A stretch of 64,000 nucleotides of DNA, taken from contig JAHLJT010008756.1 of NCBI GenBank assembly GCA_031308135.1, positions 103,753,271 through 103,817,270 of the forward strand, written 5' to 3'. The stretch is from Acheta domesticus (Eukaryota > Arthropoda > Insecta > Orthoptera > Gryllidae). Shown here one piece after another: positions 51,736 through 62,056 of the stretch. A program made the position numbers and the translations under genes. The first letter of the stretch is position 1. Each line of letters starts with the position of its first letter. The notes under the pieces were generated by a model. It was not told where the DNA came from, ran no database searches, and was given only the letters and a program-made list of their open reading frames with translations.

Positions 51736-51738
51736 TTT

Positions 51739-53349
51739 TCGTTTTATAATATTATTTATTGATTAAGAACTTTTTCAAGTGTCTTTCATAAATTAGTATG
51801 TATCAATAATTTCTTTGTATATATTGAAAAAACTAATTTAAATGAGACAATTTCATCACATTTAGTTATCTCTCTTGCTTTCATTCAGTTACCTATGTTG
51901 TTTTGAAAGTAGTAAATGCTGAACATAATATGGCAACTATTATTTTGTATCATGCCAATTTTTAACTTTAAGATTTTTTTATTGTACATATCCTCTGGGC
52001 AGTGAGAGAAATTGATATATGTTAATTAGCTAAATCACTTTATAAAAAGACACCAAAATGAGATATATGTACATAAGATATACATTATGAAAGATTGTTC
52101 ATAACGATGTGTAGAAATCAAAAAGTTTAAAAAAGTATTTAAAAAAAAGTGATGTGTAATTAAAACCTGTAAGGTTTTCTTGTACGATGATTGTTGTTAT
52201 TTGCTTGTACTTTTTATTGATTCAATGACAAATTTTCAAAGTGTTGATTGTTTAGATTAGACGTTAATATACACATTATGAAATAAGGAATGAGAGATAA
52301 AATGTTATAGTTGGCTGTTCTTTCTCTTGTAGAGGTCATGAGACAATATTCTGTTGTTTATTCTGGATATTTTTAATCTTGACAAATTAAAAATTTTCTG
52401 CCCTCCCTCTCCTTTGAGAATATTAACGTGAAGGCAGCAGATAATCTCTCTTGTTATTTAGGGATCACGAAAACTAGGAATAAATTATTTATGATGTAAA
52501 TGATTAAACTGTTAGAAATAAGGTATTTGTACTTTTTATACTATGGTACAAAAACATTTTAAGGGAAGTCACAGAACTGTTCTGCAATTTTTGTTAGATT
52601 TGGAGTCTTAATTCATCATTTCACAAAGACAAAAGTTTGATATTTAAGAAAAATCAAATCTTGAGGCACGTGATTTGCTAGTGCTTAAGAAAGTGGTCAT
52701 TTTCTGAAGAGATGGAGATTATCTGCTAATTTGGGTCCTAAGCTCTAGGTGCCCTCACTCTTCAAGACTGAACTCTGCCTTCTGCAAACAAACTGTGTTC
52801 CATGGTTGCTCATCTTATAACCAATTTGTATCAAAATATTTGCCAACTTTTCTTTTCACTTTTTTGTACCTGTATATCCTTAAGTCTTTTCAGAAAGCTC
52901 AGGATTTCTAGATTTCAAAAATTATGATCAATTTATAACCCTGAAACAGCTTCTTAATTTTCCACTACAAGTTCTGCTCAAGAACGTTACACAGTAATTG
53001 GAAATTCCACAATAATTTAAATATAAAACAACTGTATTTCTGTGAATCCAAGAAGCTTAAATTATGGGGGAGGGGGAAAGAATTATATACGTTATTTTAT
53101 TTATTTAAGAAACAGTACTTGTAAGAAACAAAACTACAGTATCTGACATATGATGGGGGGCAGTTAAAATCTACTAGTAAAAACGATACTTTTCTCTCTA
53201 CTTTTCTTTCCTTTCTTTCATTCGTTTAATGTGTTCCTCGCAGAAGTTGATCAAATGACCTTATTTTTGTTTTAAAAGCTTTGGGTTTAAATGACATGGG
53301 AATTTACAAAAGATTACATAAAGTTTGTAATTTTATGTGCACTCCCTTT
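51739..53349 (+). other. Intergenic, nothing recognised
   Basis: A+T-rich sequence without supported ORFs or repeat families, up to the 3' end of the LINE that follows on the minus strand. Confidence 0.5.
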
Positions 53350-54841
53350 TTCAGATTTAATCATCGTCATGAAGTTTTGAGTTTTTTTCTCCAGTATTTC
53401 CTCAATTGTTGTTCTGATGTTCCTGGTTCATCTACCTCTTCTTTGGTCTCCCTGGTTTTCTTCTTCCCCATTGTTTGTATCTCATTGTCATTTTGGGGTA
53501 TCTGTTGCGTTTCATTCTTTTTGAGTATTTATGCCATTTTATTTGATGCTTTTCTATTTCCTGGACATTGCTCTTTATTTTAAATCTTTTGTGTTCATTT
53601 CTTATCCTATCTTTCCTTGAGATTTTTAATACTGCTCTTATGTATCTCATTTGGGCCGCTTCAATCCTTTGTGTCTCTGTCTTAAGTACCCAAGTTTCAC
53701 TACCATATAATAGGGTTGGTTTGGATACAACATTATGCAGTGCAATTTTTGTTTCTGTATTCATGCTTTGAAAATGTCTTTTGATTTATATATTAATTTT
53801 GTTGTATTTACCAATTTTATATCAATATCTTCCTCTAGTAACGAAATTTTGTTTCCCAGGTATGCGAAAATTGCTACTTGTTCTATATTTTGATAATATA
53901 TTTCTATTTTTATTCTGTTGTAATGTTTGCATATTATTCCCATTGCTTTAGTTTTTGTGGTTGATGTTCTCATTTTGTATTCTTTTATGATAGTGTTTAA
54001 TTTATGTACTGCTTTTAGTCAGTCATCCTGTGATTTTGCCAGTATTACCTGGTCATCTGCATATAATATGGTTTTTATTTTCTTGTCATATCTCTTATTA
54101 ATGCCTCCTTCGACTTCCTCCTACCATATTTTGATTATATGATTCATATACATGTTAAACAATGGTGGCGATGGCATGCAGCCCTGTCTTAGTCCAATGG
54201 TTTGTTGGGATAGCTTGTGTACAGTTTCCATCAATATTTTGAATTTTGATTCCTGATGAAGACTTTTATTGCGTTTATTATGTTCTATGTTTTCTTCGTT
54301 GAGCACTTTCCGCAGTGTGTCTTCCTATTTACTCTATCATGAGATTTTTCACAGTCTATGAATAGTTGGTAGGTTTTGTTCATTTCTTTTGTGTATTATC
54401 TGGTGTACAGTGTTTATGGTACCTCAGATTTTCCCAAAACCATACTGTTCCTCTTCTACAATAGTTTCATATATTCTGTAGGCCTGGTTTTCAGGATGCT
54501 TGCATAAATCTTGTAAGTTGCTGCTTGCATTGTTACTCCTCTATAGTTTTCACACTTATTTTATGTGCCTTTCTTGTGTATATTTATTTCAATTCCTGTT
54601 TGCCATTCTGTTGGTATTGTGAGTGTCCTCCATATTTCATTCATCACTTTTAGTAGTTTTTCTAATTGTCTTACCCCATATTGCTCCATGTTGCTCCATG
54701 TTGATGTTATTTGGTCTAAGGCTCTCTGTTTCTTGTTGTGAGTTTTCTCTTCGATTCCTCCATTTTTATTTCCATCTCTATCCTTGTGTTGCCTATTTCT
54801 TCTTGTTCTGTTATTGTGTTTCTTCCTCTTACATCTGTTTC

Positions 54842-55270
54842 TTCTCCTCCTTCTCCTTCCCTTTCTTCTTCTCCTCCTGCCCCTTCATCTTCTTCTTTTC
54901 CTCCTGCCCCTTCATCTTCTTCTTTTCTCCTCCTCCTCCTTCTCCTCCTCCTTCTCCTCCTCCTCCTCCTCCTCCTCCTCCTCCTTCTCCTCCCTCTCCT
55001 TCTTCTCCTCCTCCTCCTTCTTCTCCTCCTCCTCCTTCTCCTCCTTCTTCTCCTCCTCCTTCTTCTCCTCCTCCTTCTTCTCCTCCTCCTTCTTCTCCTC
55101 CTCCTTCTTCTCCTCCTCCTTCTTCTCCTCCTTCTTCTCCTCCTCCTTCTTCTCCTCCTCCTCCTTCTTCTTCTTCTCCTCCTCCTTCACTCCTTCTCCT
55201 CCTCCTTCTCTCCTTCTCCTCCTCCTTCTCTCCTTCTCCTCCTCCTACTTCTCCTCTTCCATATCCTCCT
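54842..55270. repeat. CTC/TTC trinucleotide tract inside LINE ORF2
   Basis: Near-pure pyrimidine tract (plus strand) of CTC, CTT and TTC triplets. On the LINE coding strand it would encode Glu/Lys runs. All three plus-strand frames are open for over 330 codons only because of this tract and the following minisatellite. Confidence 0.95.
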
Positions 55271-55277
55271 GTTTCTC

Positions 55278-55757
55278 TTTCTCCGCTTTCGTCTCCTCTT
55301 TCTCCGCCTTCGTCCCCTCTTTCTCCGCCTTCGTCCCCTCTTTCTCCGCCTTCGTCCCCTCTTTCACCGCCTTCGTCCCCTCTTTCACCGCCTTCGTCCC
55401 CTCTTTCTCCGCCTTCGTCCCCTCTTTCTCCGCCTTCGTCCCCTCTTTCTCCGCCTTCGTCCCCTCTTTCTCCGCCTTCGTCCCCTCTTTCTCCGCCTTT
55501 GTCCCCTCTTTCTCCGCCTTCGTCCCCTCTTTCTCCGCCTTCGTCCCCTCTTTCTCCGCCTTCGTCCCCTCTTTCTCCGCCTTCGTCCCCTCTTTCTCCG
55601 CCTTCGTCCCCTCTTTCTCCGCCTTCGTCCCCTCTTTCTCCGCCTTCGTCCCCTCTTTCTCCGCCTTCGTCCCCTCTTTCTCCGCCTTCGTCCCCTCTTT
55701 CTCCGCCTTCGTCTCCTCTTTCTCCGCCTTCGTCTCCTCTTTCTCCGCCTTCGTCTC
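55278..55757. repeat. 21-bp minisatellite, about 22-23 units, inside LINE ORF2
   Basis: The unit is TTCGTCCCCTCTTTCTCCGC plus C, highly homogeneous, with a few units carrying TTCGTCTCC at both ends and two carrying TTTCACCGCC (about 55365-55395). Being 21 bp it keeps reading frame; in the frame continuing from KWETLKQT it encodes D-E-G-G-E-R-G repeats. Confidence 0.97.
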
Positions 55758-56046
55758 CTCCTCCTGCTCTCTTTACTGTCTGTTTTAATGTTTCCCATTT
55801 TTCTTTCGGGCTTTCCTTCTTTTTTGTGTGTTTCAGAATTTCATTTCATATTCTTGTTTGGTACAACTCCTTGATGCTTTGTTCTTCTAAGAATATTTTG
55901 TATATTTTGTATTTTTGTATATTTTGTTGTTTTTCCTGATTTTTGTTTTGGTATTTGTCGAATCACTAGTTTGCTTTCAAGTAAATAGTGATTACTATCT
56001 ATCGTGCTTTCTCTATAAACTCTTGCGTCTTTTGCTATTACTCTTG

Positions 56047-56047
<1 letters not shown>

Positions 56048-56100
<53 letters not shown>

Positions 56101-56101
56101 T
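56048..56101. repeat. (TTA)n microsatellite
   Basis: About 18 TTA/ATT triplets in a row, inside the decayed LINE endonuclease. Confidence 0.97.
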
Positions 56102-56353
56102 AGTCTATGGTCGAATTTGATCACCTTGCTTCCCACGTGTACGTATGGTTATTTTTGTACTTGAACCAATTTGTTATTATCAAGTTGTATGTACATAAAT
56201 TTAACAGCATTTTTCTCTTCTGGTTGATTACTTTTTTTCCTTCTGGGCCTAGGCATGGTTATATTTCTTTATTTCCTATTTTTGCATTAAAATCACCTGC
56301 TGTATTAATAGTTTGCCCTGTTATAGTATTATAGTTTTGTCCAAGGTTTCTTT

Positions 56354-57757
56354 AGTTTTTACTTTCCCGTATACGTACGTACACACGGAGTGATATACAT
56401 ATATAATAGTATGGGGAAAGTTATGTAATGCTGCTTGAAAAAATGGCCAATTTTCGGCAGAAAAAAATTAATTGCCGGACCGTGGTAACGAAAATGTGGA
56501 TAAACTTATTGCTAAATTAAGAAAAAAACTTCTCTAACACGTGGTGTAGCCAGAAACCCTCTTTCCTGTGTCCTTGATATAGAAAAAACAATTGAAAGGA
56601 AAACGTCCGTCTGTCTGTCCGTCTGTGAACACTGCTAGCGCCTAAACCATACGTACGATTTCTTCCAAAATGGATATTCCCCCGGTCGATCTGGTTCTAG
56701 TCAAAGCTTTGAGATTTTGAAAAAGATTCTTAAAAATTTGGGGGTGCTTTACATGACATTTTCAAAATTTTCTCAAAAACGGCTCCAAATTTTTTCTTTA
56801 AATTTCTTGTATGAATAGAGGAAAATATACTTATTAACATGGCATGGGTCCGATTTTCACGGATAACTCTGAATTTTCGAAAATTGTGAAAGTTTAAAAT
56901 TTTTTTCAGCGTCTTTCTCCAACTACAAAATTGAAGATAGAGATTTTTCCTTCAAATAAAATGTGCTCTCCAAAGTGAGTTCATTGTTTAAGGTCATGTA
57001 CATTGTTCTGAAAATTTTAGTAGTTTTCGCACAACATTGCGTGCAATATGTGCAATTTTAAAAAATTACAAAAACTAGATTTTTTCAAAGAGTAAAGTTT
57101 ATCGAAAACGCAAACGTTTTCCGTGAAAACTAGCTCAAATTTCCCCATTTTCAGAAACGCTCAAACGCCATTTTCTCATAAACATAAAAAACTCATAGCT
57201 AAAAACACTCCTCAGACTTTTCGATCGTATAGTGGTAATGCCACTCTTTAATATGACGTAAAGTTTATTTTCAGTTATTTTTTTGTTTTTTCAAAAATTA
57301 CATAATTGTAATTTTTTTAAAGGATCTCTCACATCTTTAATATTCACATTACCAGCAATTTGTAAACCTTATTATATTTGGGAGTGTAAGTGCTTCAAAT
57401 AACTTCAAATAAAGTATTTTGAAAACTCAAAAATTTTCTGTGAAAATGAGCTTCAAATTTCACATTTTTAGTAGCGCTAAAACGTAATTTTCTTTAAAAT
57501 GGCACATAATTTTTAAAAGAAAATTGCCATTTAGGGCTAGGTTTTTGTGATCTTTAATATTCTAAAATTAATATTTTCATTCTACCAATAGGAAACCGAA
57601 AAAATTAAGAAAATGACCCAAAAAAATGTACTTTTGGCAGTGATAGATGGTAGCTGGCAAGAAAGAGTATGTGGCAATTCGGAATAACTAGCGAAGACCC
57701 AAGGAAATAGTAAACTAATACAGGAAAGCCTGTGCCATTCTGTAGCACCACTAGTTC
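56354..57757 (+). repeat. A/B element copy 9, forward, inserted into LINE endonuclease
   Basis: The B end TTTTTACTTTCCCGTATACG lies at 56354 and the A end GTAGCACCACTAGT ends at about 57757. The LINE reading frame is cut exactly here: ...KTETEEFYE on one side (57760-57795) and ...KETLDKTI on the other (56330-56352). Part of the second internal unit is deleted (about 57085-57110). The boundaries therefore define the element ends independently of self-alignment. Confidence 0.9.
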
Positions 57758-58330
57758 ATAGAATTCTTCTGTTTCAGTTTTGTGATCTCCTGTTGGTGCA
57801 CAAGTCCCTATCACTTTCAGTTTTTGGGCTTTGATTTCCATTCACCATTACTATTCTGTTCAATACCCATTTGTAGTCTAGGACATGGTTTTTTTAGTTC
57901 TTTGTCTATTAAGATGGTTACACCCAAGGATGCCCATTCATCTTCTTTTACTCCTGGTCCATTTCTATAATTCCTCTCCCTTTCTTCTTTGTTTCAGTTA
58001 TCATTGCTATTTTAATATCTCACTGCTTTAATTCCCATTCAAGTTTTTTCTCATTGTACCTTAGTCCCCTTATGTTCCATGTTGCTACTTTCATCAAATT
58101 TTCCTTATATCCCCCGTTCTGTAGGCTTTTGGCTTCAGTTTGATGCCCCCCCATAGGGTGATATATTGCTCTTGTGTTTAATGGTAAACAAGAAAGAAAA
58201 TGTAATTTTCTTAATAGTACGATGAAAAAATTATGTTTTAAATTATGATATATATTGGGGTTATAAGAGAATTGTCCTGTATATACACTGTCCAAAGCAG
58301 CGCAGTGGCATGACGTTTGGATCCGCAATG
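57758..58330 (-). mobile_element. LINE 5' part: start of ORF2 endonuclease
   Basis: The minus strand from about 58094 reads MKVATWNIRGLRYNEKKLEW, the canonical N-terminus of an APE-type endonuclease, then AMITETKKK and KVIGTCAPTGDHKTETEEFY up to the A/B insertion. It belongs to the same element as 53350-56353. Upstream sequence to about 58330 may be its 5' UTR; no ORF1 was found. Confidence 0.88.
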
Positions 58331-59285
58331 CGGGCAGGCCCAGGTAGTAAAAGAGGGCGTATTTTTATGTTGAAGAGTTTGAGATTGTAAGAAATATTAA
58401 TTGCTTAATACTTTCTCTGATTCTTTATGATTGTTGATACAATAAAAGATTAAAAATCTTCCAGAAGAATGATTTTTTTCCCTCCTCTTTGGTAGCTTAT
58501 GTAACCCTGTTTCTGAATCGATAATAATCTGTTAGGAACATTGATTTCCCATGTAGTAATCATAGGCTGATGAAAATGAATTTTGTTGAAGGATATTTTT
58601 ATTATTTAAAATACTAACACCACTTGTGTTTGCTATACACTTTTATAAAGGAGACCTGGACAAACGTTTTGCAGGCGGGTCTGCACTCATTTCATTACCA
58701 TATGCTACTTGCCTGGTGTTGCAAAACTCTTTAGGAATGCAACATGTAACAGTAATCCAGTTAAAAGCTGGTTGGTGTGTATTAATTTTACATAAATATT
58801 ACCTTTAAGTCACAACCTTGAGAGAGTGATCTGACGGGTTTTTTTTTATCAGCTATCTAAAATTGCAAAAAATGCTCCTTGGATTCCAAGAAATACTGTA
58901 ACTAACTCAACATGTTCTAAAATTCTCCAACTTTATTGGGTGTATCTAAAATTGTTATTGAAAACCTAACTAGAGAATAGTGCATGCTTAATTTTGCTTA
59001 ACTATCCTAGAATAGTGAAGTTTAAAAAAAGTGAATTTTCTTTTTATTTCTAAAAATTCTTTGTGTAGATTTATATTTTATTGTCCAATATCCACGTATT
59101 TGGAAAACTTTCCTGCAGCGCAATAGGTGTGTCGAACGAATATTATGGATTCTTGAGCAATTAACTTCATTATATATTTTACCCCTTTTTTTCTTTCATT
59201 TAATTTTGGTACCACTTATAGCATTATCTACAGAAACTCAGAAAAATTGTTGATGAAAACATTAGTGACATTTTATCATATTCAA
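58331..59285 (+). other. Intergenic, unidentified small ORF
   Basis: A 60-codon ORF (58626-58808; LDKRFAGGSALISLPYATCL) has fairly protein-like composition but no recognised family or splice context. Otherwise A+T-rich and featureless. Confidence 0.4.
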
Positions 59286-59805
59286 CGTAACAATAATTAT
59301 ATTATTATTGTTATTATTATTTCACTACATTACGACTAAAGATGTTGTGGTTGGATCAAACTAAAATCTATTCCAGGTTGCAACAGCTACCTAAGAAGCA
59401 GATCTAGACACTGTCGGTGCCTCTACAATACTTTGCGCAAAATGTGGGCTGTTCCAAATAAAACAATTTCTTGTATTTCCCAGTCTTTTGAATTACCTGG
59501 GAGTTAAGCCAAGTTTTTGCACAAATTTTGCGGAACAAATCCCAGAACTCCGATGACTATCAGTATGACCTGTGCTTTTACACCGCACATTCGGCTGATC
59601 TTGATTTCCAAACTCTTGTATTTAAGACGTTTCCAATGATGGTAACAACGTTTTGATTGCAAGGTACAGCAACATTGATAAGTAGACATGATCTTTTCTC
59701 CAAATCCCAGATAACTATATCCGTTGTTTGCCGCTATCGTGCGATCAGTTTGGATTTGTTGGTCGTACAATATTGTACACAATCCAACAGACGTCACCAG
59801 TTTTG

Positions 59806-59856
<51 letters not shown>
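59285..59856 (-). mobile_element. LINE 3' end with AAT-repeat tail, copy a
   Basis: The minus strand reads KRLKYKSLEIKISRMCGV, IVIGVLGFVPQNLCK and EIQEIVLFGTAHILRKVL, a C-terminal segment common to a group of LINEs ('YK-x-LEI-x-I-x-RMW ... IGALG ... GTAHILRKVL'). A conserved terminal about 80 bp (GTTGCAACCTGGAAT...CTTTAGTCGTAATGTAGTG) is followed by an (AAT)n tail near 59290-59320. The plus-strand (TTA)n run at 59806-59856 is the tail of the neighbouring copy. Confidence 0.75.
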
Positions 59857-59859
<3 letters not shown>

Positions 59860-59942
59860 CACTACATCACGACTAAAGATGTTATGAGTCAGCTGAATAT
59901 AAAATCTACTTCAGGTTGCAACCAGCTACCTTATTATTATTG

Positions 59943-59978
<36 letters not shown>
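59857..59978 (-). mobile_element. Severely 5'-truncated LINE 3' end, copy b, between TTA repeats
   Basis: Only the last about 80 bp of the same LINE (CCACTACATCACGACTAAAG, AGGTTGCAACCAGCTACC on the plus strand) remain, with TTA runs on both sides (59806-59856 and 59930-59978). It matches 59322-59396 closely. Confidence 0.7.
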
Positions 59979-59979
<1 letters not shown>

Positions 59980-59980
<1 letters not shown>

Positions 59981-61095
59981 CTTAATCATATTTTTTATTA
60001 GATTTTACATCACTGAAACAAACATTTTTTTCTTATGCGTTTTGTTACGAAATTCTGAATATAGTTGTTTATCTGCATACTAAATAATTTTGTTCCAAAA
60101 TATTCAGAGCTATTTCCTTTGCGGAATAATCATGCATGTGGTGCTTGTAACAGTATTCAGAATGCACTACCAAGTGTTTTGAAAGTAAAATATTGTCTCT
60201 TCCTCACATTGTATATATCAGCAACTATTCATGCGTGTCTTCCTACCTCACTGTTGTCTTCCACTCAAATTTTATTTTACTGCAAGATTTATGCCATCTG
60301 CGCTTGTTCCGTAGATGTCCAAAACCTGTTCTTTGAGCAACTGTGTATCCAGTGAAAAATGAAATTCTAAATTTTAAAGGAGTTACAAAACTTGTTCCAT
60401 TTGTAACATTTTCCTTGTACAACTTTAGGTTATTGTAAAATTCTATATTGCATCCCAAAATTGTAGTGTTGAATGTTTGCTTGCATCTAGTGTGTAATGT
60501 AGTGTAGTATTTATTTGTATTGGATAAACAATGTATAACAGTTTACATGTCTCACTCTGATGCAAGTCTTCATTTTCATTTGTTTGCAGCCAGTTCTTAT
60601 TCTACTTTTATACATGGATACTTCTTTCATCTCTTGTGTGTATTTTTATTAGTGATGATGAAAAACTTCAAACTTATCGAAGAAAATTATTGCAAAGATA
60701 GGTTTTGAATATTTTACAATAAATCACATCAATTAATGTTCTTGAATTGACATATTGAATGTGGTTGCAATATGTCAATGCTCCTTACAAGAGCTACAAG
60801 CTTCTGTTCTTATGACAATAATTTTTTTAAATTTAAAATTGATCCTAATGATTCAATGATTTCTATTTATGACAATCCAGTTAATTTACTCCCTTGTTAT
60901 TCACATTATGATGATGGAAGTAGATTCAGGAATGAAATCGAAAGAAAGATATTTTCCAGTGCTTTCTCAATATGTTGCAGCCTCAGAATGTCAAGGTTCT
61001 CTCTGACGTTGAAGAAATTTTACAGGAGAGTATTTTGAAAATTTGTACATGACCATTACAGATTTTTAATGGTCATAATTTGTTCAGTTTCTGAC
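59980..61095 (+). other. Intergenic, unidentified ORFs
   Basis: Open frames at 60065-60355 and 60772-61038 have no recognised family. They could be decayed TE sequence. No RNA gene or promoter was seen. Confidence 0.4.
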
Positions 61096-61099
61096 AGTG

Positions 61100-61230
61100 T
61101 AATTAGCAAGTAGCCAAACTTCTTATCCAAGCTTTGTGAAGTCTCAGAAGTTAAGCCACTTGAGACACCGCAGATCCCTGGATGGGTGATTGTCGAGGAA
61201 CCCTAGGTACTAATTCTGCTAAGCCCCCAG
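61100..61230 (+). repeat. 5S-rRNA-derived sequence (SINE3-like or 5S pseudogene)
   Basis: The 5S internal promoter is recognisable: A box AGAAGTTAAGC (61146-61156), then exactly 22 bases, then the C box TGGATGGGTGA (61179-61189) and TGTCGAGGAACCCTAGGT, like the 5S 3' part. The spacing equals that of animal 5S rRNA. The 5' third is strongly diverged, so it is not a functional gene. Confidence 0.7.
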
Positions 61231-61826
61231 CTGATAGAGATAAAAGGCATGACTTGTAACTTGACATATGACTGACATGTGTTCAAGGAGGAATACTCCA
61301 TATTCAATGCCAATCAGGCTGGGAGTGTTGTTATGCAAGAAGTAACAAAAGTCAATACGTTGTATATCTGACAGTAGATAGTTTGAATATGTCAAAACAT
61401 AATTTTCACCAAAAATGTCAACTTTGTGATCCTGAGGCTGCAATGTATTACTGAGTTTTCTCATTAAATTTCACTTACCAGTTTTCTGTATGACTCTGCG
61501 TTGTACTGGAAATAAACTTTGAAATCATTGTGCCATTTTTCAATTTCTTCAACAAAAAAAAAAGACAGTCCCATTGCATTTTTCTATTTATAACAAATAT
61601 TTTTGTAAAAGTAATCACTCGGCCATAATGTGTATAAAGGAAAACCTTTCCCTGTGTTTTGTTAAAGATTATGCAAATAACATGCTAATCTAAAGATTGT
61701 TTTTGTTTGTTTTGAGTAAATATTATTAACAAAATCTTCTTTAAAAGTGAAATCTTAAATTAATGAAAGATGTATGAGAAATATGCCAAAAATTCCTTCA
61801 ATATGTTATGAATAACACCATATATA

Positions 61827-62054
61827 CTCTGGTTTTTATTTCTTAGTGTGTGGGGGCATGTCTTCACGATGGAATATATCATGGTATTTCATGTCGTTCT
61901 CGGTCGTGCCACTAGGAGTCGCACGATCGCCAGCGCTGCTCAATACAGTTGTGATCATGTGACTCCTAGCTGCATGGCCGAGAACAGTGCGAAACGCCAT
62001 GAGATATTCCATTGTAAAGATAAGCCCCCATGCCCCAAGAAATAAAAACCAAAG
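61827..62054. mobile_element. 228-bp palindromic MITE with TA flanks
   Basis: The left arm CTCTGGTTTTTATTTCTTAG and the inverted right arm CTTTGGTTTTTATTTCTTGG continue pairing for about 105 bp each, through ATGGAATAT, TTCTCGG and CTAGGAGTC. TA flanks both ends (61825-61826 and 62055-62056). The 65-codon ORF inside is a by-product. The folded transcript would be a long hairpin. Confidence 0.85.
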
Positions 62055-62056
62055 TA

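Larger units (their letters stand above)
53350..56353 (-). mobile_element. LINE ORF2: distal endonuclease, expanded linker, RT and C-terminus
   Basis: Minus-strand non-LTR retrotransposon, the larger of two parts split by an A/B insertion. In reading order across decayed frames: endonuclease AGDFNAKIG (about 56290); VRVYRE and DSNHYLL (about 55990); IKELYQTR (about 55870); KEKWETLKQT (about 55800); a huge repeat-encoded linker; RT with NEIWRTLTIPTEWQTGIEI, CENYRG, IVEEEQYGFG; GLRQGCMPSPPLFNMYMNHI (54150); then KPTLLYGSETWVLKTETQRI and GRRKPGRPKKR at the C-terminus (53432-53764). Stops and frameshifts throughout indicate a dead copy. The TTA run at 56048-56101 interrupts the endonuclease. Confidence 0.88.

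Noticed and set aside
55278..55757. Possible CRISPR array (regular repeats)
   Set aside because: Units are contiguous 21-mers with no unique spacers, in a eukaryotic LINE context.
54623..55939. 438-, 378- and 334-codon plus-strand ORFs (Pro/Ser, Leu, Phe/Ser rich)
   Set aside because: All three frames are open because of the pyrimidine triplets and 21-bp minisatellite; the real coding strand was the minus-strand LINE.
61848..62045. 65-codon ORF
   Set aside because: It spans a palindromic MITE and is explained by it.
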